Notes: generated by a model not told the origin, from the sequence alone. A stretch of DNA of 64,000 nt from Mycobacterium sp. OTB74 (GCF_029892685.1 NZ_JARXVD010000005.1:124001-188000); one strand, 5' to 3'. Shown: positions 1 to 11,821, counted from the first letter of the stretch. A program made the numbers and translations.

Positions 1-2195
1 ATGCGCAGACCCACGCGGTCGCTGGACTGGTCCTCGATGTTCGAGATGCCGGCGATCTTGCCGTCGCGTACCTGCTCAGCGATCGAGGTGATGAAGTTGT
101 CGTGGTTGACCTGGTATGGCAACTCCGTAATCACAAGGGAGGTACGGCCTTTGGTGTCTTCCTCGATCTCCACGACACCGCGCATGCGGATCGAGCCGCG
201 GCCGGTCTTGTAGGCATCCGAGATACCCTGGGTCCCGACGATCAGACCGTGGGTGGGGAAGTCGGGTCCCTTCACCCGTTCCATCACGGCCTCGAGGGTG
301 CTCTCTTCGTCAGCCTCGTGATTTTCCAGGCACCAGTACACAGCCTCAGCCAACTCGCGGAGGTTGTGTGGCGGGATGTTGGTGGCCATACCGACGGCGA
401 TACCGCCCGAGCCATTGGCCAGCAGGTTGGGGAACCGGCTGGGCAGAACCGTGGGTTCCTGCACGCGGCCGTCGTAGTTCGGGATGAAATCGACTGTCTC
501 TTCGTCGATTTCGCGGAGCATCTCCATGGCCAGGGGAGTGAGCCGAGCCTCGGTGTTGTGACTGACGAAGCCATTCGTAACGAATGAGTGGTCATCGGTA
601 TCGACGCGAAGGCTGTAGACCGGTTGGACACCGGCGTCGGTGACGGATTCAACCTCTGCGTAGTAGAAGCGGCCGTCGGTCAGATCAGAAGCAATCGCCC
701 GCACATCCGGGTCGGCGATACGACCCAGAATTTCGGCACGGTCCCGCTGCCAGCGCGACAGACGATCGACGTTGTGCCGCTCCAACCATGCGCGATCAGC
801 ACCCTCGCTGCCACTGTGTTCTCGGATCAATCGGGCCAGCCCTGGCACGTGATCCTTGTCCAGACCTGCTGGACGAGCGGGCAACTCGGCAAGGAGATCC
901 TGCAGTTTCCGCTGTTTCACCCCGCCAAAACCGATCTGAGACGCAAAGAGCTCAGCATGTGTGCGGTTGGTGACGACGACCTTGTGTTCGCCGGTGGCGT
1001 GCAGGTAGCGGCGTGACACCACACCGAATTCCAGCAACATCTGCTGGACGTCGTGGGCCAATTGGGAGCTGCGGGTCGAGTACGAAAGCTGAACGGTGTT
1101 GCGCAGCAATGCCGAGCATGATCCGTCCCCTTCGAACAATGCCTGCAGGAACGCGCGCTTGACCATGATCGGCGATTGCCAGAGCCACTGCGGCACCGAT
1201 TTGTCCGCCGACCGCTGACCAACAAGGCAGCCGAGGCGGCTGTTGCGCAACGCTTCCAGGTTCTGCACATCGAGTTCGAGAAGAGTTGAGCCCGAACGAA
1301 TCACGCGCTCACTCAGATATCTCTGACCACCGACGACCGCGTCGTAAGCAGCCACCACCGTTTCGAAGAAGTCGCGGTCCAGGTTGTTGAAACCCGCCCT
1401 GGACTCGGACACGAACCCTTCGCTGATCAAAGCACCCAGCAGCAGCGCCTCAAGCGTCTCGAACCAGTCAGCGGGACCGAACTCGGTTGCGGGAGTGCGC
1501 TGCATCGCTACCCGATCACCCGGGCGGATTTCCTCGATCAGCTTCCACAACAGCGTCGGGACGCCGGCCACATCGACCAAGCAGAGCAGCGGATGATTCG
1601 CTGTTCCGGTGACCGTGTAGCCCTCTGAAGTTCGAACGGTGAACGTCTCGTGGTCGCCGGAGTGGAACAGGCGATTGGCTGCAACAAGATCGCCGTGCCG
1701 TCCAACGACTTTCAAGTCGATGACGGTGTCCGTATTAGGACGAGCGCCCGGTACGACGTCGGCGATGCGGACCGAATATCCCATCGGCAGTCGAACCAGC
1801 GCGTCACCGGTAACGCAATAACGCATGGCCGCGGCGGGGTCATTACCTGGGGAGCCGAAGTTGCCCTGACCGTCGACCAACGGGTAGCGCAGCGACCACG
1901 GCTGGGCCATGCGCACCAGGGTGTCGTAGATCGAGGCGTCACCGTGCGGGTGGTAGTTACCCATCGTTTCGGCAACGGAGCGAGCCGATTTCGCGTGAGA
2001 ACGGTCCGGTCGGAAGCCCGAGTCGTACATCGCGTACAGCACCCGCCGGTGCACCGGCTTGAGGCCGTCACGGACCTCCGGCAGGGCGCGACCGACGATG
2101 ACGCTCATGGCGTAGTCGATGTAGCTGCGCTGCATCTCCTGCTGGATGTCGACCGGTTCGATGCGGTCGCCTTCTGGGGGCAGGGTGTCGGTCAT
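1..2195 (-). CDS. gyrA: DNA gyrase subunit A precursor (intein-containing, 3' end outside window)
   Basis: GyrA is the breakage-reunion subunit of DNA gyrase, which introduces negative supercoils with GyrB. The ATG start gives [11 protein letters not shown], and the quinolone-resistance region reads [12 protein letters not shown], a wild-type-looking pattern with the Asp of YDT present. The catalytic Tyr is residue 126, in DPAAAMRY. It is followed at once by a 421-residue intein, after which the normal [13 protein letters not shown] sequence resumes. The frame is open from the start to the window edge, so the C-terminal beta-pinwheel domain is not visible. It lies downstream of gyrB and a small monooxygenase gene on the same strand, probably co-transcribed. 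Mature GyrA requires protein splicing. Identity is certain; only the 3' part is missing. Confidence 0.97.
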   Translation of the reverse strand, partial: MTDTLPPEGDRIEPVDIQQEMQRSYIDYAMSVIVGRALPEVRDGLKPVHRRVLYAMYDSGFRPDRSHAKSARSVAETMGNYHPHGDASIYDTLVRMAQPWSLRYPLVDGQGNFGSPGNDPAAAMRYCVTGDALVRLPMGYSVRIADVVPGARPNTDTVIDLKVVGRHGDLVAANRLFHSGDHETFTVRTSEGYTVTGTANHPLLCLVDVAGVPTLLWKLIEEIRPGDRVAMQRTPATEFGPADWFETLEALLLGALISEGFVSESRAGFNNLDRDFFETVVAAYDAVVGGQRYLSERVIRSGSTLLELDVQNLEALRNSRLGCLVGQRSADKSVPQWLWQSPIMVKRAFLQALFEGDGSCSALLRNTVQLSYSTRSSQLAHDVQQMLLEFGVVSRRYLHATGEHKVVVTNRTHAELFASQIGFGGVKQRKLQDLLAELPARPAGLDKDHVPGLARLIREHSGSEGADRAWLERHNVDRLSRWQRDRAEILGRIADPDVRAIASDLTDGRFYYAEVESVTDAGVQPVYSLRVDTDDHSFVTNGFVSHNTEARLTPLAMEMLREIDEETVDFIPNYDGRVQEPTVLPSRFPNLLANGSGGIAVGMATNIPPHNLRELAEAVYWCLENHEADEESTLEAVMERVKGPDFPTHGLIVGTQGISDAYKTGRGSIRMRGVVEIEEDTKGRTSLVITELPYQVNHDNFITSIAEQVRDGKIAGISNIEDQSSDRVGLR
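555..1817 (-). mobile_element. GyrA intein, full length with LAGLIDADG endonuclease domain (421 aa)
   Basis: This in-frame protein-splicing element starts with Cys1 (CVTGDALV) directly after the catalytic Tyr and ends FVSHN, with Thr as the +1 extein residue. Block B is GTANHPLL, with His75 at the same number I recall for the M. xenopi GyrA intein. The C-terminal His420-Asn421 pair is intact, so splicing should work. Unlike the M. xenopi mini-intein, an endonuclease domain is inserted, with two LAGLIDADG-type motifs: [10 protein letters not shown] at about residues 126-135 and ALFEGDGS at 226-233. The second motif keeps an acidic residue; the first has Glu in place of the usual Asp, so activity is uncertain. 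The length is close to that of the M. leprae GyrA intein (about 420 aa). Confidence 0.95.
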
Positions 2196-2213
2196 CGAAT
2201 TCCTTCTGCGGAT

Positions 2214-2229
2214 TGTTTCACGTTAAACA
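2214..2229. promoter_or_regulatory. parS-like site in the gyrA leader (one mismatch)
   Basis: TGTTTCACGTTAAACA differs from the palindromic consensus TGTTTCACGTGAAACA at one position. It lies between the monooxygenase gene and gyrA, on the opposite side of oriC from the two strong sites near parAB. ParB binding is inferred from sequence only; the mismatch falls in the core of the right half-site and may weaken binding. Confidence 0.6.
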
Positions 2230-2262
2230 TCGTCTTTTGGTGGTCGGTGCTCTCGCCCGGAA

Positions 2263-2526
2263 TCACAGTGCCGCGGTGTGGTTGTATTCCCACTTCTCGA
2301 TCAGCGGGCCCATCTCGGAGAGGAACGTGGCCACGTGCGCGGTCGTGCCATGCAGATCCATCGCCTCTCGGGAGTCCCAGTGCTCGAAACAGTGGAACAA
2401 CGCCGGGTCATCGTAGGTGATGCAGCCCGGTTCAGCCAATGTCGGCTGGACCAGCTTGCGCATGGCCGCGGCCGCCTGATCAGCCGTCTCCGGTGCCACC
2501 TTGACCCGGATGAACGCCGTGTGCAC
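2263..2526 (-). CDS. ABM-type (putative quinol monooxygenase) small protein
   Basis: This 87-residue protein is a complete single-domain antibiotic-biosynthesis-monooxygenase fold. It starts MHTAFIRVKVAPE and continues with PGCITYDD, FEHWDSREAMDLH and the C-terminal FLSEMGPLIEKWE. Such dimeric ferredoxin-like proteins include cofactor-free quinol oxygenases (YgiN type) and heme-degrading relatives; the substrate here cannot be told. The GTG start is preceded by a good GGGAGGG ribosome-binding site. The gene sits 13 bp after gyrB and 67 bp before gyrA on the same strand, so it is probably part of the gyrase operon. In M. tuberculosis gyrB and gyrA are adjacent, so this is an extra gene in an otherwise conserved unit. 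Confidence 0.85.
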   Translation of the reverse strand: MHTAFIRVKVAPETADQAAAAMRKLVQPTLAEPGCITYDDPALFHCFEHWDSREAMDLHGTTAHVATFLSEMGPLIEKWEYNHTAAL

Positions 2527-2539
2527 TCAGCCCTCCCGG

Positions 2540-4711
<2,172 letters not shown>

Positions 4712-4763
4712 TCAGCTCGCGTCCGGACGCTCCGGAGCCATCAAGTTGGACGTGTCGGCGCGC

Positions 4764-5330
4764 TCAGCCGTAGGTGTCGCGGGGCCCGCGCCCGGCGACA
4801 TGCCGGGGTCCCTTGCGCCACGACGGTCCGGCGGGGCCCTGAATTCTGAGCGATGTGACGACACCGTCCCCCACTGCGGCGGCGATTTTGGCCAACACCT
4901 GCGCCTGCACCATCCGCAACTGGGTAGCCCAGGCGGTCGACTCGGCGGTGATGGTCAGGATGCCGTCGCGCAGCGATACCGGCGCCGCGTGATCGGCGAT
5001 CTGGTCACCGACCACTACAGGCCACTGCCCAAACACGGACCCCTTGGCCATGCGGCCGGACCATCCCCGGGTGCGGGCCAGATCCATGGTGGCCGAGCCC
5101 AGCAGTTGCGGATCACGGCGATCCGGCCCCGGGCCAGACCACGTTCTGCGGCCACCGCGACCCCGGCCGCGGGGGACCGGCGTATTGCGGCCCCGGCCGA
5201 CGTCCTTACCCTGGCTGCGCGCTGCGCCGCGCGCTTCCTCGAGCGTCCGGCGAACCAGATCCATACCCTTCAGATGCGCCAGATGTGGTGGCGGAAAGGC
5301 TTTTTGGTTTTCGTCCGCGTCCTCGGTCAA
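4764..5330 (-). CDS. dciA: DciA-family replicative helicase-operator protein (DUF721)
   Basis: This 188-residue protein is the positional and sequence counterpart of Rv0004. The N-terminal half is basic and low-complexity (RGRGRGGRR). The C-terminal DUF721/KH-like domain carries [21 protein letters not shown] and [18 protein letters not shown]. DciA proteins associate with the replicative helicase DnaB and are needed for replication in bacteria lacking DnaC/DnaI. Its start codon overlaps the recF stop by four bases, indicating translational coupling. Its presumed partner DnaB is encoded about 52 kb away in this same window. The family assignment is firm; the helicase-loading role rests on work in mycobacteria and other bacteria. 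Confidence 0.9.
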   Translation of the reverse strand: MTEDADENQKAFPPPHLAHLKGMDLVRRTLEEARGAARSQGKDVGRGRNTPVPRGRGRGGRRTWSGPGPDRRDPQLLGSATMDLARTRGWSGRMAKGSVFGQWPVVVGDQIADHAAPVSLRDGILTITAESTAWATQLRMVQAQVLAKIAAAVGDGVVTSLRIQGPAGPSWRKGPRHVAGRGPRDTYG

Positions 5331-6487
5331 CTGTCCACCACCGAAATCCGTCCGCCGTCGTAATCCTGCATCGTGACATTGATCCGGGTGCCGTCCCAGC
5401 CCGACGGAACATCGTCCGGCACCGCCGCGGTGACGAGCACTTGCTCCGCTGATTGTGCCACGTCGGCCAGCGCGCGGCGACGCGCCGAATCAAGTTCTGC
5501 AAACACGTCATCAAGTAGTAACACCGGATCGGTGCCGTCGGCCTTCAACAGTTCGTACGAGCCCAGCCGCAACGCCAAAGCCGTCGACCACGATTCCCCG
5601 TGGCTGGCGAAGCCTTTGGTGGGTTGGTCACCAAGGCGCAGTTCCAGGTCGTCCCGGTGCGGCCCCACCAGGCAAACCCCGCGTTCCAATTCTGCAGACC
5701 GACGGCGGGTCAATTCCGCCAACAACATCTCCTCATACACCGCCGCGTCCGTCGAGCCGGCTGCAGCCTGCTCTTCCACCTCCGACACCGAACTGCGGTA
5801 GCGGGCCGAAGCTGGCCGCGATGCCGGTGCCAAGAGCTGGTAGGCGCCCACAAACTCAGACTGCAGATCATTCATCAACGCGACCCGCGCCGCGATCAGC
5901 TGCGCACCGTGGCCGGCCAGGTGACCATCCCAGACGTCGAGGGTTTCCAGTGTGCTGGCGTCACCGCGAAAACGGTTGCCCGCAGCCGATTTCAACAGTG
6001 CTGTCCGTTGCCGGACCACTTTTTCGTAGTCCGCACGCACCCCCGCCAACCTCGGTCGACGGATACTGGCCAGCTCATCGAGGTAGCGGCGGCGCTCGCT
6101 GGGGTCGCCGCGGACCAACGACAAGTCCTCGGGCGCGAAGAGCACCGCCCGTAAGGCACCGAGGATCTCCCTAGCCGAGCGGACGGGGGAGCGGTTCAAC
6201 CGCGCCTTGTTGGCCCGACCTGCAGTGATGTCCAGATCGACCGCAAGTTCACGACCATCATTGACCACAATGGTCGAGATGACTGCGCGGTCTTGTCCGG
6301 TCCGGATCAGCGGTGCATCCGAGGCTACGCGGTGTGAGCCTAAGGTGGCCGTATACCACAGGGCCTCAATGACATTGGTCTTGCCGAACCCGTTCTGACC
6401 GATCAGCACGGTACGGCCCGGCTGTAATTCCAGCTCCAGGCGCTGCCAGGACCGGAAGTCGGTCAGCCCGATACGTCGGATGTACAC
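5327..6487 (-). CDS. recF: RecF DNA repair and replication ATPase
   Basis: RecF is an SMC-like ATPase that helps load RecA at gapped DNA. The Walker A motif GQNGFGKTN is at residues 30-38. The signature region is [13 protein letters not shown] with [16 protein letters not shown], and Walker B is [13 protein letters not shown] near the C terminus. It is 386 aa long, typical of the family. The GTG start follows directly on the gnd stop codon with no spacer, and its stop overlaps the dciA start, so gnd-recF-dciA are tightly coupled. The dnaN-recF order is the classic origin arrangement, here with gnd interposed. Confidence 0.97.
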   Translation of the reverse strand: MYIRRIGLTDFRSWQRLELELQPGRTVLIGQNGFGKTNVIEALWYTATLGSHRVASDAPLIRTGQDRAVISTIVVNDGRELAVDLDITAGRANKARLNRSPVRSAREILGALRAVLFAPEDLSLVRGDPSERRRYLDELASIRRPRLAGVRADYEKVVRQRTALLKSAAGNRFRGDASTLETLDVWDGHLAGHGAQLIAARVALMNDLQSEFVGAYQLLAPASRPASARYRSSVSEVEEQAAAGSTDAAVYEEMLLAELTRRRSAELERGVCLVGPHRDDLELRLGDQPTKGFASHGESWSTALALRLGSYELLKADGTDPVLLLDDVFAELDSARRRALADVAQSAEQVLVTAAVPDDVPSGWDGTRINVTMQDYDGGRISVVDS

Positions 6488-7381
6488 CTAGCCTGACTTA
6501 CTGACCCTCTGCACGGCGTGGCCACCGAACTGATTCCGCAGTGCGGCAACAGCTTTCATAGTCGGAGAATCCTCCTGCCGGGACAAGAACCGGGCGAACA
6601 ACGACGCCGCGATGCTCGGTACCGGAACCCGAAGCCGAATTGCCTCCTCGACCGTCCAACGGCCTTCACCGGAATCCTCGGTGTAGCCGCTGATCTGGGC
6701 AAGCTTGGGATCTTCCTTCAGCGCTTTGGCCAGCAGTTGCTGCAGCCACGAGCGCACTACCGTGCCATTGGTCCAGGCCTGGTACACCGCTTGAGGATTG
6801 GTGATCAGGTCTTCGGCGGCGAGCATTTCGTAGCCCTCGCCGTAGGCGGTCATCAGCGCATATTCGACGCCATTGTGCACCATCTTGGCGAAATGTCCGG
6901 CTCCGACCGGTCCGGCATGAACGTAGCCGTCAGCGAGTTCACCTTCGGGTCGCAACGTGTCGAAAATCGGCATCGCCCGCGCAACGTCCTCGTCGGAACC
7001 GCCGACCATCAGCCCATAGCCCTCAGTCAGACCCCAGACACCACCCGAAACCCCAGCGTCGATAAAGCCAATTCCCTTATCTCCCAACAACTTTGCGTGC
7101 GGACCGTCTTCCGTGTAGCGCGAATTTCCACCGTCGATCACCAGATCGCCTGACGACAGCACTTTGGCCAGATCGACGATGGTGTCATGAGTGATCTCAC
7201 CCGAAGGCACCATGACCCACACCACGCGCGGCGCGGCGAGACTGTCAGCCAAAGCCTGCAACGACGGTACGTCGGTGACTTCCGGCCGCGGGTCGTACCC
7301 GATGACCTTATGGCCACCGGCGCGCAGCCGTTCGCGCATGTTGAAGCCCATCTTGCCCAAGCCGATCAACCCCAACTGCAT
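6488..7381 (-). CDS. gnd: 6-phosphogluconate dehydrogenase, short (GntZ/YqeC-type) form
   Basis: This 297-aa enzyme is predicted to catalyse oxidative decarboxylation of 6-phosphogluconate to ribulose 5-phosphate in the pentose phosphate pathway. The N-terminal Rossmann motif GLIGLGKMGFNM fits NAD(P) binding. The substrate-binding signature IDGGNSRYTEDG, the catalytic-region AGVSGGVWGL, and HFAKMVHNGVEYA are all present. The length of about 300 aa places it in the short family rather than the 470-aa classical form; that group is often NAD-preferring, but cofactor choice is not visible here. It sits between dnaN and recF, a position recalled for rapidly growing mycobacteria and absent from the M. 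tuberculosis origin cluster. Confidence 0.95.
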   Translation of the reverse strand: MQLGLIGLGKMGFNMRERLRAGGHKVIGYDPRPEVTDVPSLQALADSLAAPRVVWVMVPSGEITHDTIVDLAKVLSSGDLVIDGGNSRYTEDGPHAKLLGDKGIGFIDAGVSGGVWGLTEGYGLMVGGSDEDVARAMPIFDTLRPEGELADGYVHAGPVGAGHFAKMVHNGVEYALMTAYGEGYEMLAAEDLITNPQAVYQAWTNGTVVRSWLQQLLAKALKEDPKLAQISGYTEDSGEGRWTVEEAIRLRVPVPSIAASLFARFLSRQEDSPTMKAVAALRNQFGGHAVQRVSKSG

Positions 7382-7410
7382 GAGCGCCCCTCTCCCGGTT
7401 CTGATCTGAG

Positions 7411-8601
7411 TCAGCCGGGCAATCGCACCGGCATCAGCAAGTACACGTAGTCGGTGGCCCCGGCCGGGAATGGCCCGGAACCGGCGTACTGGCCGTCGAC
7501 TGCCGGCCGCAGCACTGCGGGTCGGCTCGGGGTGGTGAATCCGAAGGTGACCCGGTCGGCGTGCAATGAACCGAGTCCGTCGGTCAGGTAGGTCGGGTTG
7601 AATGCGATGGTCAGCGGTTCACCGTAGAACTCGACCTGCAGGTCTTCTTCGGCTCGACCGACATCGTCGGCACCGGCGGCCAGTCGCAGCACATCGTCGG
7701 CGAATTCCATGCGCACCTGGGCTCCGCGATCGGCAACCAGGGCCACACGTTTGATGGCCTCGGTCAGCTCGGCCACCCCGATGGTGGCCGCCGCGGTGTG
7801 CTCGGCGGGCAGCAGCTGGCGGAACTTAGGGAATTCGGCATCCAGCAGGCGCGTCGTGGTGCGCTTGCCGTTGCTTCGAATGCCCAGCATGCCGTCCTTA
7901 CCCACGGCCTGGCCTGCGCCCAGGGACAGGTGCACCTCGGTGCCGTCGGAACCGGATTTCGCTGATTCGGCCAGGGTTTTGGCGGGTACCAGCACGGCAG
8001 CCTCGAGATCCGGAACCGCGGAATTCCACGTGAGCTCGCGCACAGCCAACCGGAACCGGTCGGTGGCGGCCAAAACGACCTTCTCGCCGGAGATCTCGAC
8101 CCGCACGCCGGTCAGCATCGGGAGCGTGTCGTCACGCCCGGCTGCCACTGCCACCTGGCCGATGGCCTCGGAGAACACATCAGCCGGAACAACACCGGTC
8201 TCGTCGGGCAACGCGGGCAACGCCGGGTAATCCTCGACCGCCATGGTCGGCAATGAGAACTTGGCACTGCCGCAGCTGAGCAGCACCCGAGTGCCTTCGA
8301 CGCTGAGCTCGACGGGCTTGGCCGGCAACGCCCTGGTGATGTCCGAAAGCAGTTTTCCGGATACCAAAACACTTCCGGGAGAAGAGATTTCAGCTGCAAC
8401 CCGGACTTCGGCGGACACTTCGTAGTCGTATCCCGAGATGGTCAGACCGTCATCGGAGCCGGTCAGCAGCACACCGGCCAGCACTGGGTTCAACGGCCGG
8501 GACGGCAGGATGCGAGCCACCCACGCCACGGCGTCTGCGAAGTCTTCCCGAACCAGACGGAACTTCAAATCGGTTAGACCCGCTGTCGTCGCCACGTCCA
8601 T
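7411..8601 (-). CDS. dnaN: DNA polymerase III beta sliding clamp
   Basis: DnaN is the processivity clamp that tethers polymerase III and other clamp-binding proteins to DNA. It starts [19 protein letters not shown] and ends [12 protein letters not shown], the conserved mycobacterial C terminus that helps form the partner-binding pocket. The three-fold repeated clamp architecture fits 396 aa. Characteristic stretches include [25 protein letters not shown] and [11 protein letters not shown]. It is the first gene downstream of the dnaA-dnaN intergenic region. It ends about 30 bp before gnd and is probably transcribed into it. Confidence 0.98.
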   Translation of the reverse strand: MDVATTAGLTDLKFRLVREDFADAVAWVARILPSRPLNPVLAGVLLTGSDDGLTISGYDYEVSAEVRVAAEISSPGSVLVSGKLLSDITRALPAKPVELSVEGTRVLLSCGSAKFSLPTMAVEDYPALPALPDETGVVPADVFSEAIGQVAVAAGRDDTLPMLTGVRVEISGEKVVLAATDRFRLAVRELTWNSAVPDLEAAVLVPAKTLAESAKSGSDGTEVHLSLGAGQAVGKDGMLGIRSNGKRTTTRLLDAEFPKFRQLLPAEHTAAATIGVAELTEAIKRVALVADRGAQVRMEFADDVLRLAAGADDVGRAEEDLQVEFYGEPLTIAFNPTYLTDGLGSLHADRVTFGFTTPSRPAVLRPAVDGQYAGSGPFPAGATDYVYLLMPVRLPG

Positions 8602-9173
8602 AGCGTCCCTTCGCTGTTACCCCACCACGCATGTCTGCGGAATCCGACACTCAGGCGCTGTGTGCTTTCGCGGCACCGAGTTGGAGTCCGGCTTTCGAAC
8701 AACACCGTAGAGCGTCCGGACAGAAGTTGAAAGCTAAACGACAGCAGTGCACGTTCAGCACGGATTGCCGTGGATCCGGCCGGGAGTTGTGCTTTCCCCA
8801 AGACCCTGCTTTTAGAAGGAGATCTAGAGAGATCTATAGGTATCAGTATTAGGTCCTGTGCAGGTTGTGGATGGAGGCCTGCTCTCGCTGGTAGAGCGCG
8901 TCCCATGGCTGTGAGCAGACTGTGGATTTACAGTGAGCCGGTAACCGCCAATTGTGGAGTAACAGCGGGGTGTGGACGGATCCGCGTGCTGTTCACCGGT
9001 TGGTCCCAAGTTGTCCACAGCCCAGTCCACATCCGTTTATGGGGCGAAAGGTGCGGTTGATGCCAAAGTTTTTTCGGTTCGGAACTCGATCCGTGGCCGG
9101 ATTGTGGCCGCAGATCCGGGTCGTTTGAGATTTTCTGGACGCCGGATCGGACGGGCATCGACCCCATGAGAAA
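8602..9173. other. Origin of chromosomal replication (oriC) in the dnaN-dnaA intergenic region
   Basis: The gene-free stretch between dnaN and dnaA is where mycobacterial oriC lies. A perfect DnaA box TTGTCCACA is at 9011-9019. Degenerate boxes in the opposite orientation, of the form TGTGGAnnn, are at about 8866, 8921, 8953 and 8971. An AT-richer patch with a tandem AGATCTA repeat at 8820-8836 is a candidate unwinding element. The function is inferred from position and boxes; no gene was seen in this stretch. Confidence 0.85.
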
Positions 9174-9200
9174 GACCCGGACCCCTGATGGGCCCGGGTC
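9174..9200 (-). terminator. Hairpin terminator after dnaA
   Basis: The inverted repeat GACCCGGACCC / GGGCCCGGGTC has 10 of 11 pairs and a 5-nt loop. It begins about 27 bp after the dnaA stop. On the dnaA strand it is followed by TTTCTC, a weak T-run, so it may act as an intrinsic terminator that keeps dnaA transcripts out of oriC. Confidence 0.75.
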
Positions 9201-9227
9201 GGTTAGTGGGTGCGTGTTGGTGACAGA

Positions 9228-10688
9228 TCAGCGCTTGGAACGCTGGCGGATACGGGTGGTCAGTTCTTTGACGTTGTCGAAAACCTCACGGCGGGAAGCC
9301 ATTTCTTTGCGGATCTTTTTCTCTGCGTACATCACCGTGGTGTGATCGCGCTCGAAGGCCTGGCCGATCTTGGGCAGGGACATGTCGGTGAGCTCGCGGC
9401 AGAGGTACATCGCGATCTGGCGGGACAGCGCGACGGCGCGGGTCTTGCCCGGGCCGCGTAGCTCCTCGACGGTGGTCTCGAAGTACTCGGCGGTGGCGGC
9501 CATGATCGTGGCGATGCTGATCTGTGTGGTGCTGGCGTCGGCGATCAGGTCGCGCAGCACGATTTCGGCCAGCGACTTGTCGATCATGGTCTTGTTGAGC
9601 GAGGCAAAAGCCGTGACCCGGATCAAGGCACCTTCGAGCTCGCGGATGTTGCGATCGATTCGGCTGGCGATGAGTTCGAGGACATCGTCGGGAACATCGA
9701 GTCGGTCCATCTGCGCCTTCTTGCGCAGAATGGCGATGCGGGTTTCCAGCTCAGGCGGCTGAACGTCAGTGATCAGGCCCCACTCGAACCGGGTTCGAAG
9801 CCGATCTTCCAGCGTCGCAAGCTGTTTGGGCGGCCGGTCCGACGAGATGACGATTTGCTTGTTGGCGTTGTGCAGGGTGTTGAAGGTATGGAAGAACTCT
9901 TCCTGAATACCTTCCTTGCCCTCGATGAACTGGATGTCGTCCACCAGCAGCACGTCGATGTCACGGTAACTGCGCTTGAACGACGCCTTGCGGTCGTCGC
10001 GGAGCGAGTTGATGAAGTCGTTGGTGAATTCCTCGGTTGAGACATACTTCACTCGCATGCCAGGAAACAGCTTCTGTGCGTAGTTGCCGGCGGCATGCAG
10101 CAGATGTGTCTTGCCCAAGCCCGATTCACCCCAGATGAACAGGGGGTTGTACGCGCGGGCCGGAGCTTCGGCGATGGCCAGGGTGGCTGCGTGGGCGAAC
10201 CGGTTGGAAGCTCCGATGACGAATGACTCGAACGTGTAGCGCCGGTTGAGGCTGACGTCGGTCGATTCTTGATTGCTCGGCCGGTTGAAGTACCGGGGCC
10301 AGGACTCTTCTGCGCTGGCCATCGCTTCGGATTCTTCGTCGAAGTCGTCCGGCTCGGCGGCGGGCATCGGGGTGCCGACCGGCTCGGGGGCTTCGGTCGG
10401 CTCAGACTCGGGTGCGGCGATGCGGACCCCGAGATCGACGCGCTGGCCGAGGTGGTGGCTCAGAGCGGTGATGATCGGCTCCCGCAGGTGCCGTTCGATC
10501 TCGTTCTGGACGAACTGCGTGGGCACCGAGAGCAACGCGAAACCTTCGGTGAGGACGAGCGGCTGGACCATTCGCAACCAGGCGCGTTGTTGGCCGGTCA
10601 AGGCGGTGCTGCCGGTGAGATCGCCGTTGAGTTCGGCGACGACGCTGTTCCAGATCTCGGTGAAGGTGGGGGTGGGGTCTGCAGTCAC
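9228..10688 (-). CDS. dnaA: Chromosomal replication initiator DnaA
   Basis: DnaA is the ATP-dependent initiator that binds DnaA boxes and opens oriC. The 486-aa protein has domain I (residues 1-90), a linker rich in Glu and Pro (about 91-145), and an AAA+ domain. Walker A is [11 protein letters not shown] at about 187 and Walker B is VLLVDDIQF at about 246. Domain IV has the DNA-binding signature [14 protein letters not shown] near the C terminus. The GTG start has GAGGGGG upstream. It ends before a hairpin next to oriC. The upstream region carries three close DnaA boxes, suggesting autoregulation. Confidence 0.98.
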   Translation of the reverse strand: MTADPTPTFTEIWNSVVAELNGDLTGSTALTGQQRAWLRMVQPLVLTEGFALLSVPTQFVQNEIERHLREPIITALSHHLGQRVDLGVRIAAPESEPTEAPEPVGTPMPAAEPDDFDEESEAMASAEESWPRYFNRPSNQESTDVSLNRRYTFESFVIGASNRFAHAATLAIAEAPARAYNPLFIWGESGLGKTHLLHAAGNYAQKLFPGMRVKYVSTEEFTNDFINSLRDDRKASFKRSYRDIDVLLVDDIQFIEGKEGIQEEFFHTFNTLHNANKQIVISSDRPPKQLATLEDRLRTRFEWGLITDVQPPELETRIAILRKKAQMDRLDVPDDVLELIASRIDRNIRELEGALIRVTAFASLNKTMIDKSLAEIVLRDLIADASTTQISIATIMAATAEYFETTVEELRGPGKTRAVALSRQIAMYLCRELTDMSLPKIGQAFERDHTTVMYAEKKIRKEMASRREVFDNVKELTTRIRQRSKR

Positions 10689-11257
10689 TGCGGCGTACCC
10701 CCTCGATACCGCCTGAATGACGGTTCAATAAAACGACGACAATCTGTCCACATAGTTATCCACAGACTGTGGACAAAGCAGGAGAATGTCGTCGTGTTGT
10801 CGCTTGCATGCAGATGGCCCGCGCGCTGTTGGCTGATCACAGGTAGTTCTGTGAGCTGTGGCGTCGGGACCTCTCTGGTTGGGTTGTCAGGTGGTGCTTG
10901 ATGAACGGCCTTGGCAGAAGCTAACAAGTTTTTTGAAGCCGTGCCAACCGTTCGGTCACATTCGTTCGAGGTTTTTGGGCGTGTCGGCTTGCCACGCAGT
11001 GATTAGCGCAACAGTGACGATGGGGTAACGGGCGACGGCGAGGTTTGACCCAGGGAAATCCGCTCAAGTACCCTCGTACAGTCGCCCACACGTGGCGATA
11101 CGGCTGCGACCGCGGATGTTCTGCCACGAACATCTATCGGTACCGCGCCGGCTAGCAAGCAAGATGCGCGAACTTACCAGCGACGACCGTGCCCACCGGC
11201 ATGACAGGTTCATGTTGGTGGGAGGTGCGGGCGTCACATAGTTGAGGAGATACAGCC
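10689..11257. promoter_or_regulatory. Divergent dnaA / rpmH promoter region
   Basis: This gene-free interval of about 570 bp separates dnaA (minus) from rpmH (plus). Its dnaA-proximal part contains the DnaA-box cluster described separately. The rest should hold the rpmH operon promoters and leader, but I could not assign -10/-35 elements with confidence. Short open frames here have no recognisable protein features and were not called. Confidence 0.6.
10744..10776. promoter_or_regulatory. Three clustered DnaA boxes upstream of dnaA
   Basis: CTGTCCACA (10744-10752) and TTATCCACA (10756-10764, identical to the E. coli consensus) are on the plus strand. TGTGGACAA (10768-10776, the exact complement of TTGTCCACA) is in the opposite orientation. 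They lie 55-90 bp upstream of the dnaA start. This fits DnaA autoregulation or an origin sub-element; both are inferences. Confidence 0.8.
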
Positions 11258-11401
11258 GTGGCCAAGGGCAAGCGGACCTTTCAGCCGAACAACCGCCGTC
11301 GTGCCCGTGTTCATGGGTTCCGGCTGCGCATGCGGACCCGCGCGGGTCGTGCCATCGTGTCGGCGCGTCGTGGCAAGGGCCGTCGTTCGCTGACTGCGTG
11401 A
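11258..11401 (+). CDS. rpmH: 50S ribosomal protein L34
   Basis: This 47-residue, very basic protein reads [20 protein letters not shown] and ends GRRSLTA, the L34 sequence of actinobacteria. A GTG start with GAGGAGA about eight bases upstream sets the 5' end. L34 is a small protein of the large ribosomal subunit. It is the first gene of the rpmH-rnpA-yidD-yidC-jag-rsmG-parAB series transcribed away from dnaA, the conserved bacterial origin arrangement. Confidence 0.98.
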   Translation: MAKGKRTFQPNNRRRARVHGFRLRMRTRAGRAIVSARRGKGRRSLTA

Positions 11402-11422
11402 TCCGGCGCAGGATTTAGCACA

Positions 11423-11821
11423 TTGCTTCCGGCTCGAAACCGGATGACGCGCTCGACAGACTTTGGAGTCACAGTCAGCCGGGGTGTGCGTGCGGCTCAA
11501 CCAGATCTGGTGCTCCATGCATTGGATGCCGGAGTTGCTTCTGACCTCTTGGGGGCAGTGCCCTCCGACAGTCCTGGCGCACCGCGCGTCGGTCTGATCG
11601 TGGGTAAGTCTGTAGGTAATGCCGTGGTGCGACACCGGGTGTCGAGGCAGCTGCGTCATGCGTGCCGCGACCTACTGGCGGATCTGCACGACGGAGAGCG
11701 AATCGTCATCCGGGCATTGCCGAAAAGCGGTGCTGCACCGACCACCCGGTTACAGGCTGAGCTGCGTGACGCACTCGCCGAGATCCGAATGAAATCCCCG
11801 AACACAGGATCCCGCAGATGA
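11423..11821 (+). CDS. rnpA: Ribonuclease P protein component
   Basis: RnpA is the protein subunit of RNase P, which with the catalytic RNA removes 5' leaders from pre-tRNAs. The 132-aa product starts [18 protein letters not shown] from a TTG codon and carries the conserved [21 protein letters not shown] segment, the RNA-binding RNR-type motif. It ends with a four-base ATGA overlap with yidD. The start is chosen from the N-terminal match to mycobacterial RnpA; an alternative start a few codons downstream (RNRM) is possible. The RNase P RNA gene is not in this window. Confidence 0.95.
   Translation: MLPARNRMTRSTDFGVTVSRGVRAAQPDLVLHALDAGVASDLLGAVPSDSPGAPRVGLIVGKSVGNAVVRHRVSRQLRHACRDLLADLHDGERIVIRALPKSGAAPTTRLQAELRDALAEIRMKSPNTGSRR

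Noticed and set aside
555..1817. Apparent disruption of gyrA by unrelated sequence
   Set aside because: The frame stays open and the insert has complete intein splicing blocks, so gyrA is not a pseudogene.
10921..11133. Short minus-strand frame between dnaA and rpmH
   Set aside because: No ribosome-binding site, no homology pattern; it lies in the promoter region.
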